A DNA stretch of 64,000 nt from CAVVEQ01 sp963804865 (GCA_963804865.1 CAWDSH010000001.1:682001-746000), one strand, 5' to 3'; counted from the first letter of the stretch, positions 43,482-52,555 are shown. Notes: generated by a model not told the origin, from the sequence alone. Numbers and translations: made by a program.

Positions 43482-44219
43482 TTATGGAGTTGGTGAAATC
43501 GTGGGTGTTGCCAAAGGTGCTGATTGAGTTCCAACCGGAGTGCTGGTTGCGCCCCTGGTCATTGTCGGGGTGACCAGGTTGACGGCAACGGTGATCACAT
43601 CTCCTACCAATATCTTATCCGGGGTTGCCATCTGCTTGGGATTCAAGCGAATGATATCTTCACGGGTGGTATTAAATTGGGATGCTATGCTCGCAAGGGT
43701 ATCTCCGGATTGGATCGTGTACTGAATCCTGGTCCCTCTGGGAAGATCCGAAGGCACCGGTGTGGCAGTGGGAAGTTGTTGACCCGGTGCTGGGATGAGG
43801 ATCTTCATATCCGGTTGTAGGGGACATGTACCGGCAGGGAAGTTGTTGATCGCTATTATTGTGACCGTATCGGTGCTGAATCTATCTGCCAGATCCCAGC
43901 ATGTATCCCCGGATTTCACCGTATACTCAAATGGACCCGATGGGGTGAGGGTCGTTGTCGGCTCGGGGGTATTGGTGATGGTCGGGGTATCAGATGGTGT
44001 GGGTGTAGGCAGAGTGGCGGTAGCCGTTGGAGTATTCGTGGGAGTCGGTGTTCGTGTGGAGAATAATGCCGGGGCATTTGGTCCAGCAAACCAGGCTACC
44101 AGGATGATGATCCCGATGATTAAAAGTAGGACTGCCAGGCCGCCCACCAGGAATGGGAGCATGCGCTGTCTTCGTTTGAAATTATCCATAACTGTTTGAG
44201 GTGATTGTTGATTATCCAT
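43482..44219 (-). CDS. Membrane-anchored protein with two LysM domains
   Basis: A 245-residue protein. Residues 20-45 form one membrane helix (LPFLVGGLAVLLLIIGIIIL) after a short basic cytoplasmic tail, so the rest is outside. A Thr/Pro-rich linker (residues 55-95) leads to LysM 1 (YTVKSGDTCWDLADRFSTD, about 99-145, closed by a CPLQPDMKILIP segment with two Cys) and LysM 2 (YTIQSGDTLASIASQFNTT, about 167-212). A second Thr/Pro tail ends the protein. LysM domains bind N-acetylglucosamine polymers such as peptidoglycan. No catalytic domain is present, so a wall-binding or scaffold role is inferred. It is transcribed alone, toward a shared terminator. Confidence 0.92.
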   Translation of the reverse strand: MDNQQSPQTVMDNFKRRQRMLPFLVGGLAVLLLIIGIIILVAWFAGPNAPALFSTRTPTPTNTPTATATLPTPTPSDTPTITNTPEPTTTLTPSGPFEYTVKSGDTCWDLADRFSTDTVTIIAINNFPAGTCPLQPDMKILIPAPGQQLPTATPVPSDLPRGTRIQYTIQSGDTLASIASQFNTTREDIIRLNPKQMATPDKILVGDVITVAVNLVTPTMTRGATSTPVGTQSAPLATPTISPTP

Positions 44220-44372
44220 TGCATATCCTTTTTATTCTCGAGAGAATCTCGAAAACCAGGGAATCGCATAAGGCTTATTTTTATTCTACCTGAAAATTAA
44301 CGGTTTTGGGAAAAGTGTCAAGATATTGTGTGTCAATGACCGTTTAATTTTAACAAGTCAAAATTGGTCGCA

Positions 44373-44381
44373 TGTTATAAT
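44373..44381 (+). promoter_or_regulatory. Extended -10 promoter for the STAS/RsbW/SpoIIE cassette
   Basis: TGTTATAAT (TGn-TATAAT, perfect -10 at 44376-44381) lies 39 bases before the STAS start at 44421. The -35 region is weak (ACAAGT at 17 bases). Transcription would begin near 44388. Confidence 0.6.
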
Positions 44382-44420
44382 TATTCAGCAAATGAAATAT
44401 TACCTCATTCGGAGGGCAAA

Positions 44421-44756
44421 ATGGAAATTCGGACTATAGAATATAAGCATTGTGATTTGATTGAGACCAAGGGGCGAATCGATTCCGCGACAGCTCCCAA
44501 ATTTCAAGAAGCGGTAATATCATTGACAAATTCCGGCAAGTACCGCATCGTTTTCGATCTTGGGGGTGTTGAGTTCATTTCCAGTGCTGGACTGCGGGTT
44601 TTGATTGCTGCTCAAAAGGAATGCAAACGTTACAACCGGGGAGAAGTGCTCCTCGCCAATGTGCCCCCGAAAATATTATCATCTCTAGAACTAGCGGGTT
44701 TTCATGTCCTTTTCAAGATTTTCAAGGATGTGGTTTCCGCGGTCGGATATTTCTAA
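44421..44756 (+). CDS. STAS-domain anti-sigma factor antagonist (RsbV/SpoIIAA-like)
   Basis: A 111-residue single STAS domain. The ATG at 44421 follows GGAGG; the open frame further upstream is not family-like. LIETKGRIDSATAPKFQEA gives the first strand and helix, and FDLGGVEFISSAGLRVLIAA holds the phosphorylatable Ser (ISSAGLR). In partner-switch systems the unphosphorylated form binds the kinase/anti-sigma partner; phosphorylation releases it. The next two genes encode the matching RsbW-like kinase and a SpoIIE-type phosphatase, which makes a complete local cassette, though no sigma factor gene is in the window. Confidence 0.93.
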   Translation: MEIRTIEYKHCDLIETKGRIDSATAPKFQEAVISLTNSGKYRIVFDLGGVEFISSAGLRVLIAAQKECKRYNRGEVLLANVPPKILSSLELAGFHVLFKIFKDVVSAVGYF

Positions 44757-44774
44757 ACTTCCCAGGTGTTATGC

Positions 44775-45185
44775 ATGCCCACGGTAATAATTCCTGGGCG
44801 GTATGAAAACCTGACCGAAATTTCCAGTTTGGTCAGAGAAGCCGCTCAGGATACTGGTTTAAATGACTTTGCAACCTATGCGGTTGAAACAGCCGTGGAT
44901 GAGGCCTGTTCAAATATTATCGAACATGCATATGGGGGTGAAGATAAAGGCGACATCGAGTTCTCATTTGACATTACAGATCTTGGTTTGAGAATCACCC
45001 TGGTCGATCATGGGAAACCATTCGATCCAGATAAAGTTCCGATTCCTGATCTAAAAGGTCATTTACGTACTCGAAAAACCCATGGTTTGGGCTTGTATAT
45101 CATGCGGCAATGGATGGATGAAGTCAAGTTCAAGTTTGAAGAGGGGAAAAACACCCTCACGATGCTCAAGTTACGGAATCCGTAA
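44775..45185 (+). CDS. RsbW-like serine kinase / anti-sigma factor (HATPase_c_2)
   Basis: A 136-residue GHKL-fold ATPase. YAVETAVDEACSNIIEHAYG (about residues 33-52) is the N box, VDHGKPFDPDKVP is the G1 box, and THGLGLYIMRQWMDEV is the G2 box. In the family it phosphorylates the STAS partner or binds a sigma factor. I prefer the ATG at 44775, which has AGG at eight bases; a GTG three codons earlier is possible. It is 18 bases from the STAS gene and 2 bases from the SpoIIE-type gene. Confidence 0.93.
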   Translation: MPTVIIPGRYENLTEISSLVREAAQDTGLNDFATYAVETAVDEACSNIIEHAYGGEDKGDIEFSFDITDLGLRITLVDHGKPFDPDKVPIPDLKGHLRTRKTHGLGLYIMRQWMDEVKFKFEEGKNTLTMLKLRNP

Positions 45186-45187
45186 AA

Positions 45188-48100
45188 TTGAATTCTCAAA
45201 CGAACGTTTCAAGGGACAAATCTTGGAAGGATTTGCTTCACTTTGGTGACGCAATCCTCGACTTGTCCTTGGCTTCTGAGCAATCGACTTATATTTCCAA
45301 ATTTCTATCAAGGATAGATGGTTACACAGCCAAAGTATGGCTGGCCTCACCCTTTTTTCCCTTGCCTGGGCAAGACCCCGTTGAAACTCTTCCTAATAAA
45401 AACGCTCCCAGCTTGGTGAAGAAGTGTTTTCTGACAAAGAATACGACTCTTCAAAAATCTCATAAATTAAATCCCGCATGTGTTTCCATCCCACTCAACG
45501 CGCATGAGTCAATTCTGGGCGTTATAGAAGTGCAAAAAAAGGGATGTGATTTTGAGCCTGAAGAAATTGACTTCCTGGAAAGTTTTGCTGCTTCGACAGC
45601 ACTTTCACTCGAGATCTCCCGCCAGGTCACTATTAAAAAATGGCGTTCCGACCAGCTCTCCCTTGTTCAAAAAGTCAGCAAGGAAATAGCAAATATCCAC
45701 GATTTTGCGAAATTAACCCGTAAGATTGTAGACCTCATCCAGGAAGAGTTTAAATATTCATTTGTAGCCATCTTTATCCTCGATAATCAAAAAAATATTC
45801 TGACCTTAAAAACTCACTCGCTTTTTAAAGAAGCCGCTGATCAAATGGACAACAAAGCCTACCGGCTTGGTAAAGGAGTGGTGGGTAAGGCTGCTATTAG
45901 TGGGGAAGAAATTATTACCAGCAATAGCAGAAATATTACAAATTACACTCAATTTAAGGAATTGCTGCCATCAAAATCTGAAGTCGCTTTGCCTTTAAAG
46001 ATAGAGCATCGGGTGTTGGGAGTTCTGGATATCCATTCAGAGAAACATAATACTTTTCACGAACATGAAATGGTCGCACTTAGAGCTCTTGCAGATAGTA
46101 TTGCCCTGGCAGTTGCCAGTACTGAACTCCTGGCGGATTTACAGAACAGGTCCAATCGATTATCAGCTATTCTGGAAGTAAATCATACGTTGAATTCAAT
46201 CCTCGATTTCGATGAATTGCTTAACGAGATAGTAAATCTAATTCACGTACGTTTTAATTATCCCTTTGTCAATATTTTTCTGATAGATCCCCTTCTTTCG
46301 AAAATCAATCATCGCACCGGAAGTGGAACTCGTAAAAACAACAACAGCGGAGAGAATACGGTCTTTGATATCCAGAACGATAAAGCAATCATCCCATGGG
46401 TGGCGCGAACGGGCAAATCGTTTCTCACCGGAGATATATCTAAAGAAAAACTCTTCCTTAAAAAATCACCTCAACCTGAATTATCTTATTCCGAACTGGC
46501 TGTCCCGCTTGTTTATGGGAACCACATTTTGGGAGTTTTGGATATTCAGAGTGATTCAATCAATGCGTTTAATGATGATGATCTAACGCTCATCAAAGGG
46601 TTGGCATCCGGGATAGCCCTCTCCTTGCGCAATGCATCGTTATACCGATCAGAAAAATGGCGTCGCAGGGTGGCTGATGGTTTCAGGGAAGTAGCAGGGT
46701 TAATCTCCTCAAATATTGCATTGGATGAGCTTCTTGAGAAAATTCTCACTGAAATTGAAAAAAATCTCCCTTGTGAAGCGTCTGCAATTTGGCTTCTGGA
46801 TATTCCAACAATCAGGGAAGAATTAAAAGATCAGGAACTCCACTTGGCTGCAGTCCGTGGGGTTCAAACTGAGAGAATTTCCATCCTGCGAAAAGAAGAT
46901 GTAAAGGTCAGGGAATGGCTAGCCAATGCCTTGAATTGTTGCGATCCGCGGATCCGAAAACCATCAGACCCTTTAGGTCCTTTGGGCATTGCTCTCACAA
47001 TGCCCAAAGAGTATTCTGCGATAACCGTTCCATTGATTGCCGGCAATCAGGTGCTTGGGATCCTCACTCTCTCCCATCATGAATCCGGACGTTATGGGGA
47101 TGAAGCAGTAGCCATGACCACAACGCATGCCAGTTATGCCGCTGTGGCAATTCAAAATGCCAGGTTGTTTACGGAAGCACAATCGCAAGCCTGGATTTCG
47201 ACTGTGTTACTCCAGGTATCTGAATCCGTTCAAGATATCGGTTCCGCTGATGAGCTTTTGGATAATATGGCTCGCCTTTCACCCATGCTGATCGGTCTCG
47301 CTCGCTGTGCATTTTTCCTCTGGAATGACAGGCAAGCAACGCTTGAGCTCAAATCAAGCTTTGGATTTGAAATGACGGGCGCATCCCTGTGTATCAAAGA
47401 AATCAATGCGCCTGCTTTTAGAAATTTGCGTCTAACAAAGCAACCCTTAATTATTCATGATCCTGAAGTCGAACTTGGATTGTCTCAAACTCAATTTGGA
47501 TCGAGTTCAAATATGATGGCATTCCCCATGGCATCGCGGGGAGTTTACCTGGGCGCTTTTATTGTAGATATGCACGAAGACACTTCATCACCGATATCAG
47601 CTGGTGTCGATGATCAAACAAGATCCATCCTTCAGGGGATCGCCAATCAAACTGCCGTAGCTTTGGAGAATATTCATTTGCTTGAAATCCGGCAAGAGGA
47701 AGCATATGTGACTGCCGTCCTCCTGCAGGTGGCTCAAGCAGTAACCAGCCAGAATGATCTTGAAGATATATTAACCACCATCATTCATTTAATTCCAATT
47801 CTTGTGGGAATTGATACTTCAATCCTCTATTTGTGGAATGAAAAAGACCATTTTTATAGGGTTGTTCAATCCTACACAGGGGACCATCAGGAGGAAAAAA
47901 AGATCCTAACCCAGACTATCGTCGAACCCGATGCCAGATTTTTAAATTTAGTAAAGGATCAAAACCGCCAGATTTCAGTTATTCTTCCGGATGATGCGAG
48001 CTCACCATTTTGCTGGCCTGGGCTTGAGGATGCGGAAGAACTTTATTACCCGGTAAATCCCGAACAAGATATTAAACCGTCGTTGCATGCTTTCCCAATA

Positions 48101-48997
48101 AAAATCACAGCCGATGAATTTGGAATTTTGCTGGCCATGGAACCCAGACTACAAATACAATTTCATGAAAAACGGTTGGAGATCTTATCTGGTATAGCTC
48201 AACAAATAGCTCTGGCCATTCAGAATGATAGGTTGAAAATGGAAATGGTTGAGCGCCAACGATTGGATCAGGAAGTTCAAGTTGCCAGGAAGATCCAGAT
48301 CACATTTCTCCCTGAATCGCTCCCCACCATTGACGGATGGCAACTGGCAGTCCACTGGGTCACCGCCCGACAGGTTGGCGGCGATTTTTACGACATGATC
48401 GATCTTGGTCACGGAAAATATGGATTGGTTGTTGCCGATGTGTCTGATAAAGGGATCCCCGCAGCTCTTTACATGACTGTGACGCGGACACTCATCCGGG
48501 CATACGCAGAACAATTTACATCCCCATCGAAAGTACTTTCGCAGGTCAATCAATTACTTCAGAAAGATACTCCGGATGGATCCTTTGTCACCGCTGTCTA
48601 TTGTGTACTCGATATATCGAATGGAAAGTTGATCTATACGAATGCCGGCCACAATTTGCCATATTGGATTCACTCAAAATCAGGCAGAATGGATGAGCTT
48701 TATGGAGGCAATATGGCCATGGGAGTATATCCGGATGTGCTCTATACTGACCATGCATATTTGCTGGCGCCGGGAGACTCTTTAATCATGTACACAGATG
48801 GCGCCACTGATGAATTTAATGCGTTGGGTGAAGCTTATGGAACCGACCATCTAAGGAATATTATCAAGTCTAATCGCCATAAAACTATTCAGGAACTTAT
48901 TAGTGCCATTGAACATGATATTATCGCTTTCACCCATAACACCATACCTTCCGATGATATTACCCTTCTAGGAATAAGATATTCTCCTTATGAATAA
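45188..48997 (+). CDS. Multi-GAF domain PP2C (SpoIIE-type) phosphatase
   Basis: A 1269-residue cytoplasmic sensor-phosphatase. The first 125 residues look like a degenerate GAF. Further GAF domains lie at about 150-320, 325-490, 500-665, 670-835 and 840-1010; several end with the typical LALEN/IAIQNARLF helix (e.g. YAAVAIQNARLFTEA). A short coiled segment (RLDQEVQVARKIQITFLPES) joins to the SpoIIE/PP2C domain (about 1020-1269) with GGDFYDM, VVADVSDKGIPAAL, and MYTDGATDEFNALGEAYG, so the metal-binding Asp residues are present. It would dephosphorylate the STAS protein in response to ligands bound by the GAF domains. No membrane segment is seen. The start is a TTG 2 bases after the RsbW-like gene. 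Confidence 0.92.
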   Translation: MNSQTNVSRDKSWKDLLHFGDAILDLSLASEQSTYISKFLSRIDGYTAKVWLASPFFPLPGQDPVETLPNKNAPSLVKKCFLTKNTTLQKSHKLNPACVSIPLNAHESILGVIEVQKKGCDFEPEEIDFLESFAASTALSLEISRQVTIKKWRSDQLSLVQKVSKEIANIHDFAKLTRKIVDLIQEEFKYSFVAIFILDNQKNILTLKTHSLFKEAADQMDNKAYRLGKGVVGKAAISGEEIITSNSRNITNYTQFKELLPSKSEVALPLKIEHRVLGVLDIHSEKHNTFHEHEMVALRALADSIALAVASTELLADLQNRSNRLSAILEVNHTLNSILDFDELLNEIVNLIHVRFNYPFVNIFLIDPLLSKINHRTGSGTRKNNNSGENTVFDIQNDKAIIPWVARTGKSFLTGDISKEKLFLKKSPQPELSYSELAVPLVYGNHILGVLDIQSDSINAFNDDDLTLIKGLASGIALSLRNASLYRSEKWRRRVADGFREVAGLISSNIALDELLEKILTEIEKNLPCEASAIWLLDIPTIREELKDQELHLAAVRGVQTERISILRKEDVKVREWLANALNCCDPRIRKPSDPLGPLGIALTMPKEYSAITVPLIAGNQVLGILTLSHHESGRYGDEAVAMTTTHASYAAVAIQNARLFTEAQSQAWISTVLLQVSESVQDIGSADELLDNMARLSPMLIGLARCAFFLWNDRQATLELKSSFGFEMTGASLCIKEINAPAFRNLRLTKQPLIIHDPEVELGLSQTQFGSSSNMMAFPMASRGVYLGAFIVDMHEDTSSPISAGVDDQTRSILQGIANQTAVALENIHLLEIRQEEAYVTAVLLQVAQAVTSQNDLEDILTTIIHLIPILVGIDTSILYLWNEKDHFYRVVQSYTGDHQEEKKILTQTIVEPDARFLNLVKDQNRQISVILPDDASSPFCWPGLEDAEELYYPVNPEQDIKPSLHAFPIKITADEFGILLAMEPRLQIQFHEKRLEILSGIAQQIALAIQNDRLKMEMVERQRLDQEVQVARKIQITFLPESLPTIDGWQLAVHWVTARQVGGDFYDMIDLGHGKYGLVVADVSDKGIPAALYMTVTRTLIRAYAEQFTSPSKVLSQVNQLLQKDTPDGSFVTAVYCVLDISNGKLIYTNAGHNLPYWIHSKSGRMDELYGGNMAMGVYPDVLYTDHAYLLAPGDSLIMYTDGATDEFNALGEAYGTDHLRNIIKSNRHKTIQELISAIEHDIIAFTHNTIPSDDITLLGIRYSPYE

Positions 48998-49655
48998 AAA
49001 CCCAAAGAATGAATACGCGATTTTGTGGGATCTGGATGGAGTCCTTATCGATACCGGTCAGACTCATTTTCTTGCGTGGAATAGAATTCTAGCCCAAGTG
49101 GGAAAGAATTTGACCGAAGATGGTTTTGCCAAAACCTACGGTATGAATAACCAAAGGACACTTGACACATTATTTGATTCTTCTCTGTCTCAAAACGAAA
49201 AAGGTGAACTGTCTGAACAAAAAGAGATTATGTTTCGTCAGATGATAGATAATTGTAAAGTATTCCCCGGCGTTATCGAATGGCTTGCATATTTTCGTGA
49301 TCATAAATATAAACAAGCGGTGGCTTCCTCTGGACCCCTGGTGAATATCAAATTAATGATGGAGAGATTTTCTATCATACAATACTTCGATCTTTTGCAA
49401 TCGGGTGAAAATATGAAAGGGAAACCTGATCCGTTGATATTCATTACGACCGCGCAACGGCTTGGAATAACTATTCGTAATTGCCTGGTAATCGAGGATT
49501 CGATCGCTGGAGTTCAAGCAGCAAAAGCTGCAAACATGCACTGTCTTGCAGTTGCGACATCTTATACAATGGATGAATTATCCAAGGCAGATTTGGTCCG
49601 CCCTGATTTACAAGTTTTTACCGAAGCCGATTTGAATTTTCTTTTAAATCCTTGA
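48990..49655 (+). CDS. HAD-superfamily phosphatase, beta-phosphoglucomutase-like
   Basis: A 221-residue HAD hydrolase of the PGM-like subgroup. Motif I is LWDLDGVLIDTG (DxD at about residues 14-16), motif II is AVASSGP, and motifs III/IV are GKPDPLIFITTAQRLGI and VIEDSIAGVQAAKAANM. The cap is the alpha-helical type between motifs I and II. It could hydrolyse a sugar phosphate or act as a phosphomutase; the sequence does not decide. It overlaps the SpoIIE-type gene by eight bases, so it is cotranscribed with the partner-switch cassette. Confidence 0.93.
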   Translation: MNKNPKNEYAILWDLDGVLIDTGQTHFLAWNRILAQVGKNLTEDGFAKTYGMNNQRTLDTLFDSSLSQNEKGELSEQKEIMFRQMIDNCKVFPGVIEWLAYFRDHKYKQAVASSGPLVNIKLMMERFSIIQYFDLLQSGENMKGKPDPLIFITTAQRLGITIRNCLVIEDSIAGVQAAKAANMHCLAVATSYTMDELSKADLVRPDLQVFTEADLNFLLNP

Positions 49656-49666
49656 TGCAGAAATAA

Positions 49667-50044
49667 TCATTCCCCAAAGAATAATGCCCACCATACTTTC
49701 CAATTGGCAATAGGCTCTGGTGTAGGTTGGACAATCACTTCCGGGACAGGAGTGATATCTTTTGGAGCTACGGGGATGATCACCTGGTCTCCAGGAAGAG
49801 CCATTCGCCCCTCTTCCCTTGCATAATCCTCTACAGCTTTAACGGATGTTGCATATGCATTCTGTGTTCGAAGATATGATAGCGTTCTCTGTAGATTTTG
49901 ATTCTCTGTTGCGATTTCATCCCGTTCATTGCTGAGACGGGCAAGTTCTGTCAACCTGCCAAATAAAGTCATCAAAATAAAAATGACGATGATAAGGATT
50001 GCTATAAAGGTAAAGCGGCGGTTCTTTTGAAGGAAAACTTTCAT
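49667..50044 (-). CDS. FtsB/DivIC-like septum formation initiator
   Basis: A 125-residue bitopic protein. A basic N-terminus (KVFLQKNRRF) is followed by a membrane helix (TFIAILIIVIFILMTLFG) and a coiled coil (ELARLSNERDEIATENQNLQ), then YAREEGRMALPGDQVIIPV, the typical FtsB/DivIC tail. A Pro-rich C-terminal extension ends in NWKVWWALFFGE. FtsB-type proteins bridge FtsL and FtsQ in the divisome. It lies alone downstream of the tRNA-Leu terminator. The ATG at 50044 has no clear ribosome site within the last 12 bases. Confidence 0.88.
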   Translation of the reverse strand: MKVFLQKNRRFTFIAILIIVIFILMTLFGRLTELARLSNERDEIATENQNLQRTLSYLRTQNAYATSVKAVEDYAREEGRMALPGDQVIIPVAPKDITPVPEVIVQPTPEPIANWKVWWALFFGE

Positions 50045-50090
50045 AATTCTATTCTAAATTCTTAGGATGGATGTTACAAGAAGGATGCCA

Positions 50091-50121
50091 TAAAAAAGAT
50101 CCTGCTGAATGCAGGATCTTT
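50091..50121 (-). terminator. Intrinsic terminator of tRNA-Leu
   Basis: On the minus strand AAAGATCCTGC and GCAGGATCTTT form a perfect 11-base stem around ATTCA and run into TTTTTTA. It starts within two bases of the tRNA 3' end. Confidence 0.9.
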
Positions 50122-50122
50122 G

Positions 50123-50206
50123 TGCCGAAGGTGGGATTTGAACCCACATGAGCGTTCGCCCACTACGCCCTGAACGTAGCGCGTCTGCCAATTCCGCCAC
50201 TTCGGC
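50123..50206 (-). tRNA. tRNA-Leu(CAG)
   Basis: The acceptor arms GCCGAAG / CTTCGGC pair perfectly. The anticodon stem CTACG/CGTAG holds the loop TTCAGGG with anticodon CAG (plus-strand 50170-50172). The T arm is GTGGG-TTCAAAT-CCCAC, and a long class II variable arm of about 15 bases fits leucine. Discriminator A; the 3' CCA is not encoded. It decodes CUG. Confidence 0.97.
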
Positions 50207-50219
50207 AGTACTGGTCGCA

Positions 50220-50247
50220 ATTCTAACAAAAAAGGTGGATTTGTCAA
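50220..50247 (-). promoter_or_regulatory. Promoter for tRNA-Leu
   Basis: Minus-strand TTGACA (50247-50242), 16-base spacer, TAGAAT (50225-50220); start predicted near 50213, seven bases from the tRNA 5' end. Confidence 0.75.
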
Positions 50248-50279
50248 CCAGTGGCAATGTGATACATTCTTTGTGACCA

Positions 50280-50288
50280 TGCTATAAT
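50280..50288 (+). promoter_or_regulatory. Extended -10 promoter for the 738-residue kinase-like gene
   Basis: TGCTATAAT (TGn-TATAAT) lies 25 bases before the ATG at 50314; AAGGAA then provides the ribosome site. Confidence 0.6.
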
Positions 50289-50313
50289 TTTTTCTTAGAT
50301 AAGGAAACCTTGC

Positions 50314-52530
50314 ATGGATTCTCTGATTGCACAAGTCCTCTCTATCCTTACTGAACCTTCGGGTGATTTGATTTATCACCTGGTCCAGGTATTTTCTGCC
50401 CTTGCCACTTTAATGCTGGCAATTGTGAGTCGAAGGTCTAGAGAAGATGTAGTCTATCGGCGATTCATGCTCGGGATCATTGTTGTGTTGATCAGCCAGT
50501 TGATGCTATTCTTGATCAGCACGTTTGGTTGGCGAGGTTTGTTCGATACGCACCTGATCCTGCCGGTTCTCGATCGGGTAGTTAACGCCCTTTGCCTCGC
50601 CTGGATCGTGTGGATGTGGATTTCTCCAGAAACCTGGAAGGCTGCCGATTATGCTCTGATCGGCATAAATACGATCATTGCCATTTTATTCATCGTGAAT
50701 CTCGTAACTTGGCTGCAAATTGGTCCGGTCATGGATTTCAATTCTTCATGGCAGGATCTTAATTGGGCAAATTTATGTGTTCTGATCATTATCGCCGGTT
50801 TGGTTGGTCTGATCATGAAGAAACCGGATGGATGGGGAATCGGCGTGGGCTTCCTGGCAATTAATCTCACCGGATACGTTGCCCACCTTGTGCTGCCCAC
50901 TCAAAGTGGAGATTTTTCAGGAATCATTCGACTTGTTCAGGTATTTACATATCCCCTCATCCCTGTACTTACGCGCCGCTTTCCACAAGTCGTTGAAACC
51001 TTCTTGCCCGCGCCGAAATCCGTTTATCCGGCTGTACCTTCTGAACGGACTCGTTTTAGCGCAGAGCGACGCACGATCGAATCGTGGTTGCAATTGCATT
51101 CTCAAGACAAATCCGAATCTTTCGCCAGAGGATTGGTTAAAGCAATTGGACAAACCATGGTGGCCGATATCTCAATGTTCCTCCTTCCTCCGGACTCGCA
51201 AAATCAGGTCGTTGCCCAAATTGGATACGACCTGATCCGTCAGGATATTATTCCTGGTGTGGTCATAAAGGGTGAAGCCATTCCAGAAATCTCCCGAGCC
51301 TTCAATCAAAACCAGCCCCTGATCATGTCTGTAGGCGGAAATCTGATCAAAGACCTCAGAACTATGCGCGATGTGCTGGGTCTTAAAGCACCAGCAAATT
51401 TGCTTTTTGTACCTGTTTTGAAAGATGAAAAAGCCATCGCTGGATTATTAATAAGTTCCCCGTATTCAACAAGGCTTTGGGATATCACTGACGAATCATT
51501 CCTGCTAAATTTGGCTGATGGCATTGCTCCAATTTATGAGGCTATAACCCATAAAGGCAGTGCACTGGTCGCAACCGATCTTGCAAATATGGATGCGGAT
51601 ACATTGCGCGAAAAGTATAGTCAGCTTTCCCAGGAATTCCAGGCTCAAGCAAAGACCATCGAAGATTTGAGATCTAACTACCTTCCAGGAAAAGACTACC
51701 GGGTTGGTGCACCGGTTCCTGAATTTAGCGGGGAAGGTGATATGGCGGCTCAGATCTCCTATCTCGAAACTGAACTCCATGCATCACTGGATGAAATTAA
51801 TCGCCTTAAGAACTCGAGTGATGTTCTTCAGCGTCAATCTACAGATTTTCAAAATGAATCATTATCAATGATTGATCATAAGGAATCTGCATTCTTTTTT
51901 GGCATCATCGATGGTTTAAGAAAATCTTTTCAAACTTTAAATGCCAAGGCCAAAGACTTATCTGGTGAGGGTGATACATCCGACCAAGTGAGCGTGGTAA
52001 GAAATTCCCTTGACGAGATGAGAAATAAATTTGAGCTGCTGTCAACTTTCATTAAGGTGCAAAAAGAGTCAAAGGAATTACCCCCGCAACCAATCAATAT
52101 TCACACCGTGATTGACAAAGTTTTGCTTGATAATGTAGATCAATTCAAGGAAAAATCTGTTGTATTTAAAACAGAAATCCCTGAACAAATGAAACCTCTC
52201 CAATTGAATCCCACCTTATTTCAGGAAGTATTTTCAAAATTGGTCTCTGCAGCCATCAGTTCCTCTCCCGAAAAAGGTGTCATCACCCTTACAATGGTTG
52301 ATCACAAAATTAAGTTCAATAATCCTGGGAGTAGCGTCAACCTTGAGGATTTAAATCAGATCTCCGCTGACAAACCAGAGACATTCTTTTCGGATATCTC
52401 CGGGATGGGCATGGATGTTTCCACTTATATTCTCACTCAAGCGATGCTTCAAAAATTGGGAGGAAACATCCTTGTCGAGAATGACGAGCAAGGTGGAAAA
52501 ACCGTTACACTCGAATTCGTTGAATCTTAA
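50314..52530 (+). CDS. Membrane sensor with GAF-like, coiled-coil and degenerate histidine-kinase ATPase domains
   Basis: A 738-residue protein. Residues 15-230 hold about seven membrane helices of a sensor type I do not recognise by name. Residues about 265-420 resemble a GAF domain (SMFLLPPDSQNQVVAQIGYD). A coiled region (425-500: LREKYSQLSQEFQAQAKTIE) follows. Residues about 525-580 hold a helical pair resembling a HisKA dimerisation domain, with a His in MIDHKESAFFF but without the HExxP pattern. The end (595-738) looks like HATPase_c: FQEVFSKLVSAAISSS at the N-box position lacks the Asn residues, KIKFNNPGS replaces the DxGxG box, and ISGMGMDVSTYILTQAM resembles the G2 box. I infer a kinase-derived sensor that may no longer phosphorylate. 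The ATG follows AAGGAA at seven bases. Confidence 0.82.
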   Translation: MDSLIAQVLSILTEPSGDLIYHLVQVFSALATLMLAIVSRRSREDVVYRRFMLGIIVVLISQLMLFLISTFGWRGLFDTHLILPVLDRVVNALCLAWIVWMWISPETWKAADYALIGINTIIAILFIVNLVTWLQIGPVMDFNSSWQDLNWANLCVLIIIAGLVGLIMKKPDGWGIGVGFLAINLTGYVAHLVLPTQSGDFSGIIRLVQVFTYPLIPVLTRRFPQVVETFLPAPKSVYPAVPSERTRFSAERRTIESWLQLHSQDKSESFARGLVKAIGQTMVADISMFLLPPDSQNQVVAQIGYDLIRQDIIPGVVIKGEAIPEISRAFNQNQPLIMSVGGNLIKDLRTMRDVLGLKAPANLLFVPVLKDEKAIAGLLISSPYSTRLWDITDESFLLNLADGIAPIYEAITHKGSALVATDLANMDADTLREKYSQLSQEFQAQAKTIEDLRSNYLPGKDYRVGAPVPEFSGEGDMAAQISYLETELHASLDEINRLKNSSDVLQRQSTDFQNESLSMIDHKESAFFFGIIDGLRKSFQTLNAKAKDLSGEGDTSDQVSVVRNSLDEMRNKFELLSTFIKVQKESKELPPQPINIHTVIDKVLLDNVDQFKEKSVVFKTEIPEQMKPLQLNPTLFQEVFSKLVSAAISSSPEKGVITLTMVDHKIKFNNPGSSVNLEDLNQISADKPETFFSDISGMGMDVSTYILTQAMLQKLGGNILVENDEQGGKTVTLEFVES

Positions 52531-52555
52531 TCAATTTCAAAGTAGTGAAGAATTT

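Larger units (their letters stand above)
4473..44081 (-). other. Placeholder withdrawn: Thr/Pro linker of the LysM protein
   Basis: This short stretch belongs to the LysM protein's Thr/Pro linker and carries no separate feature. Confidence 0.01.

Noticed and set aside
44073..44081. Separate feature inside the LysM protein linker
   Set aside because: Considered and dropped: it is only part of the Thr/Pro linker. The near-zero-confidence entry in the feature list with reversed coordinates should be ignored.
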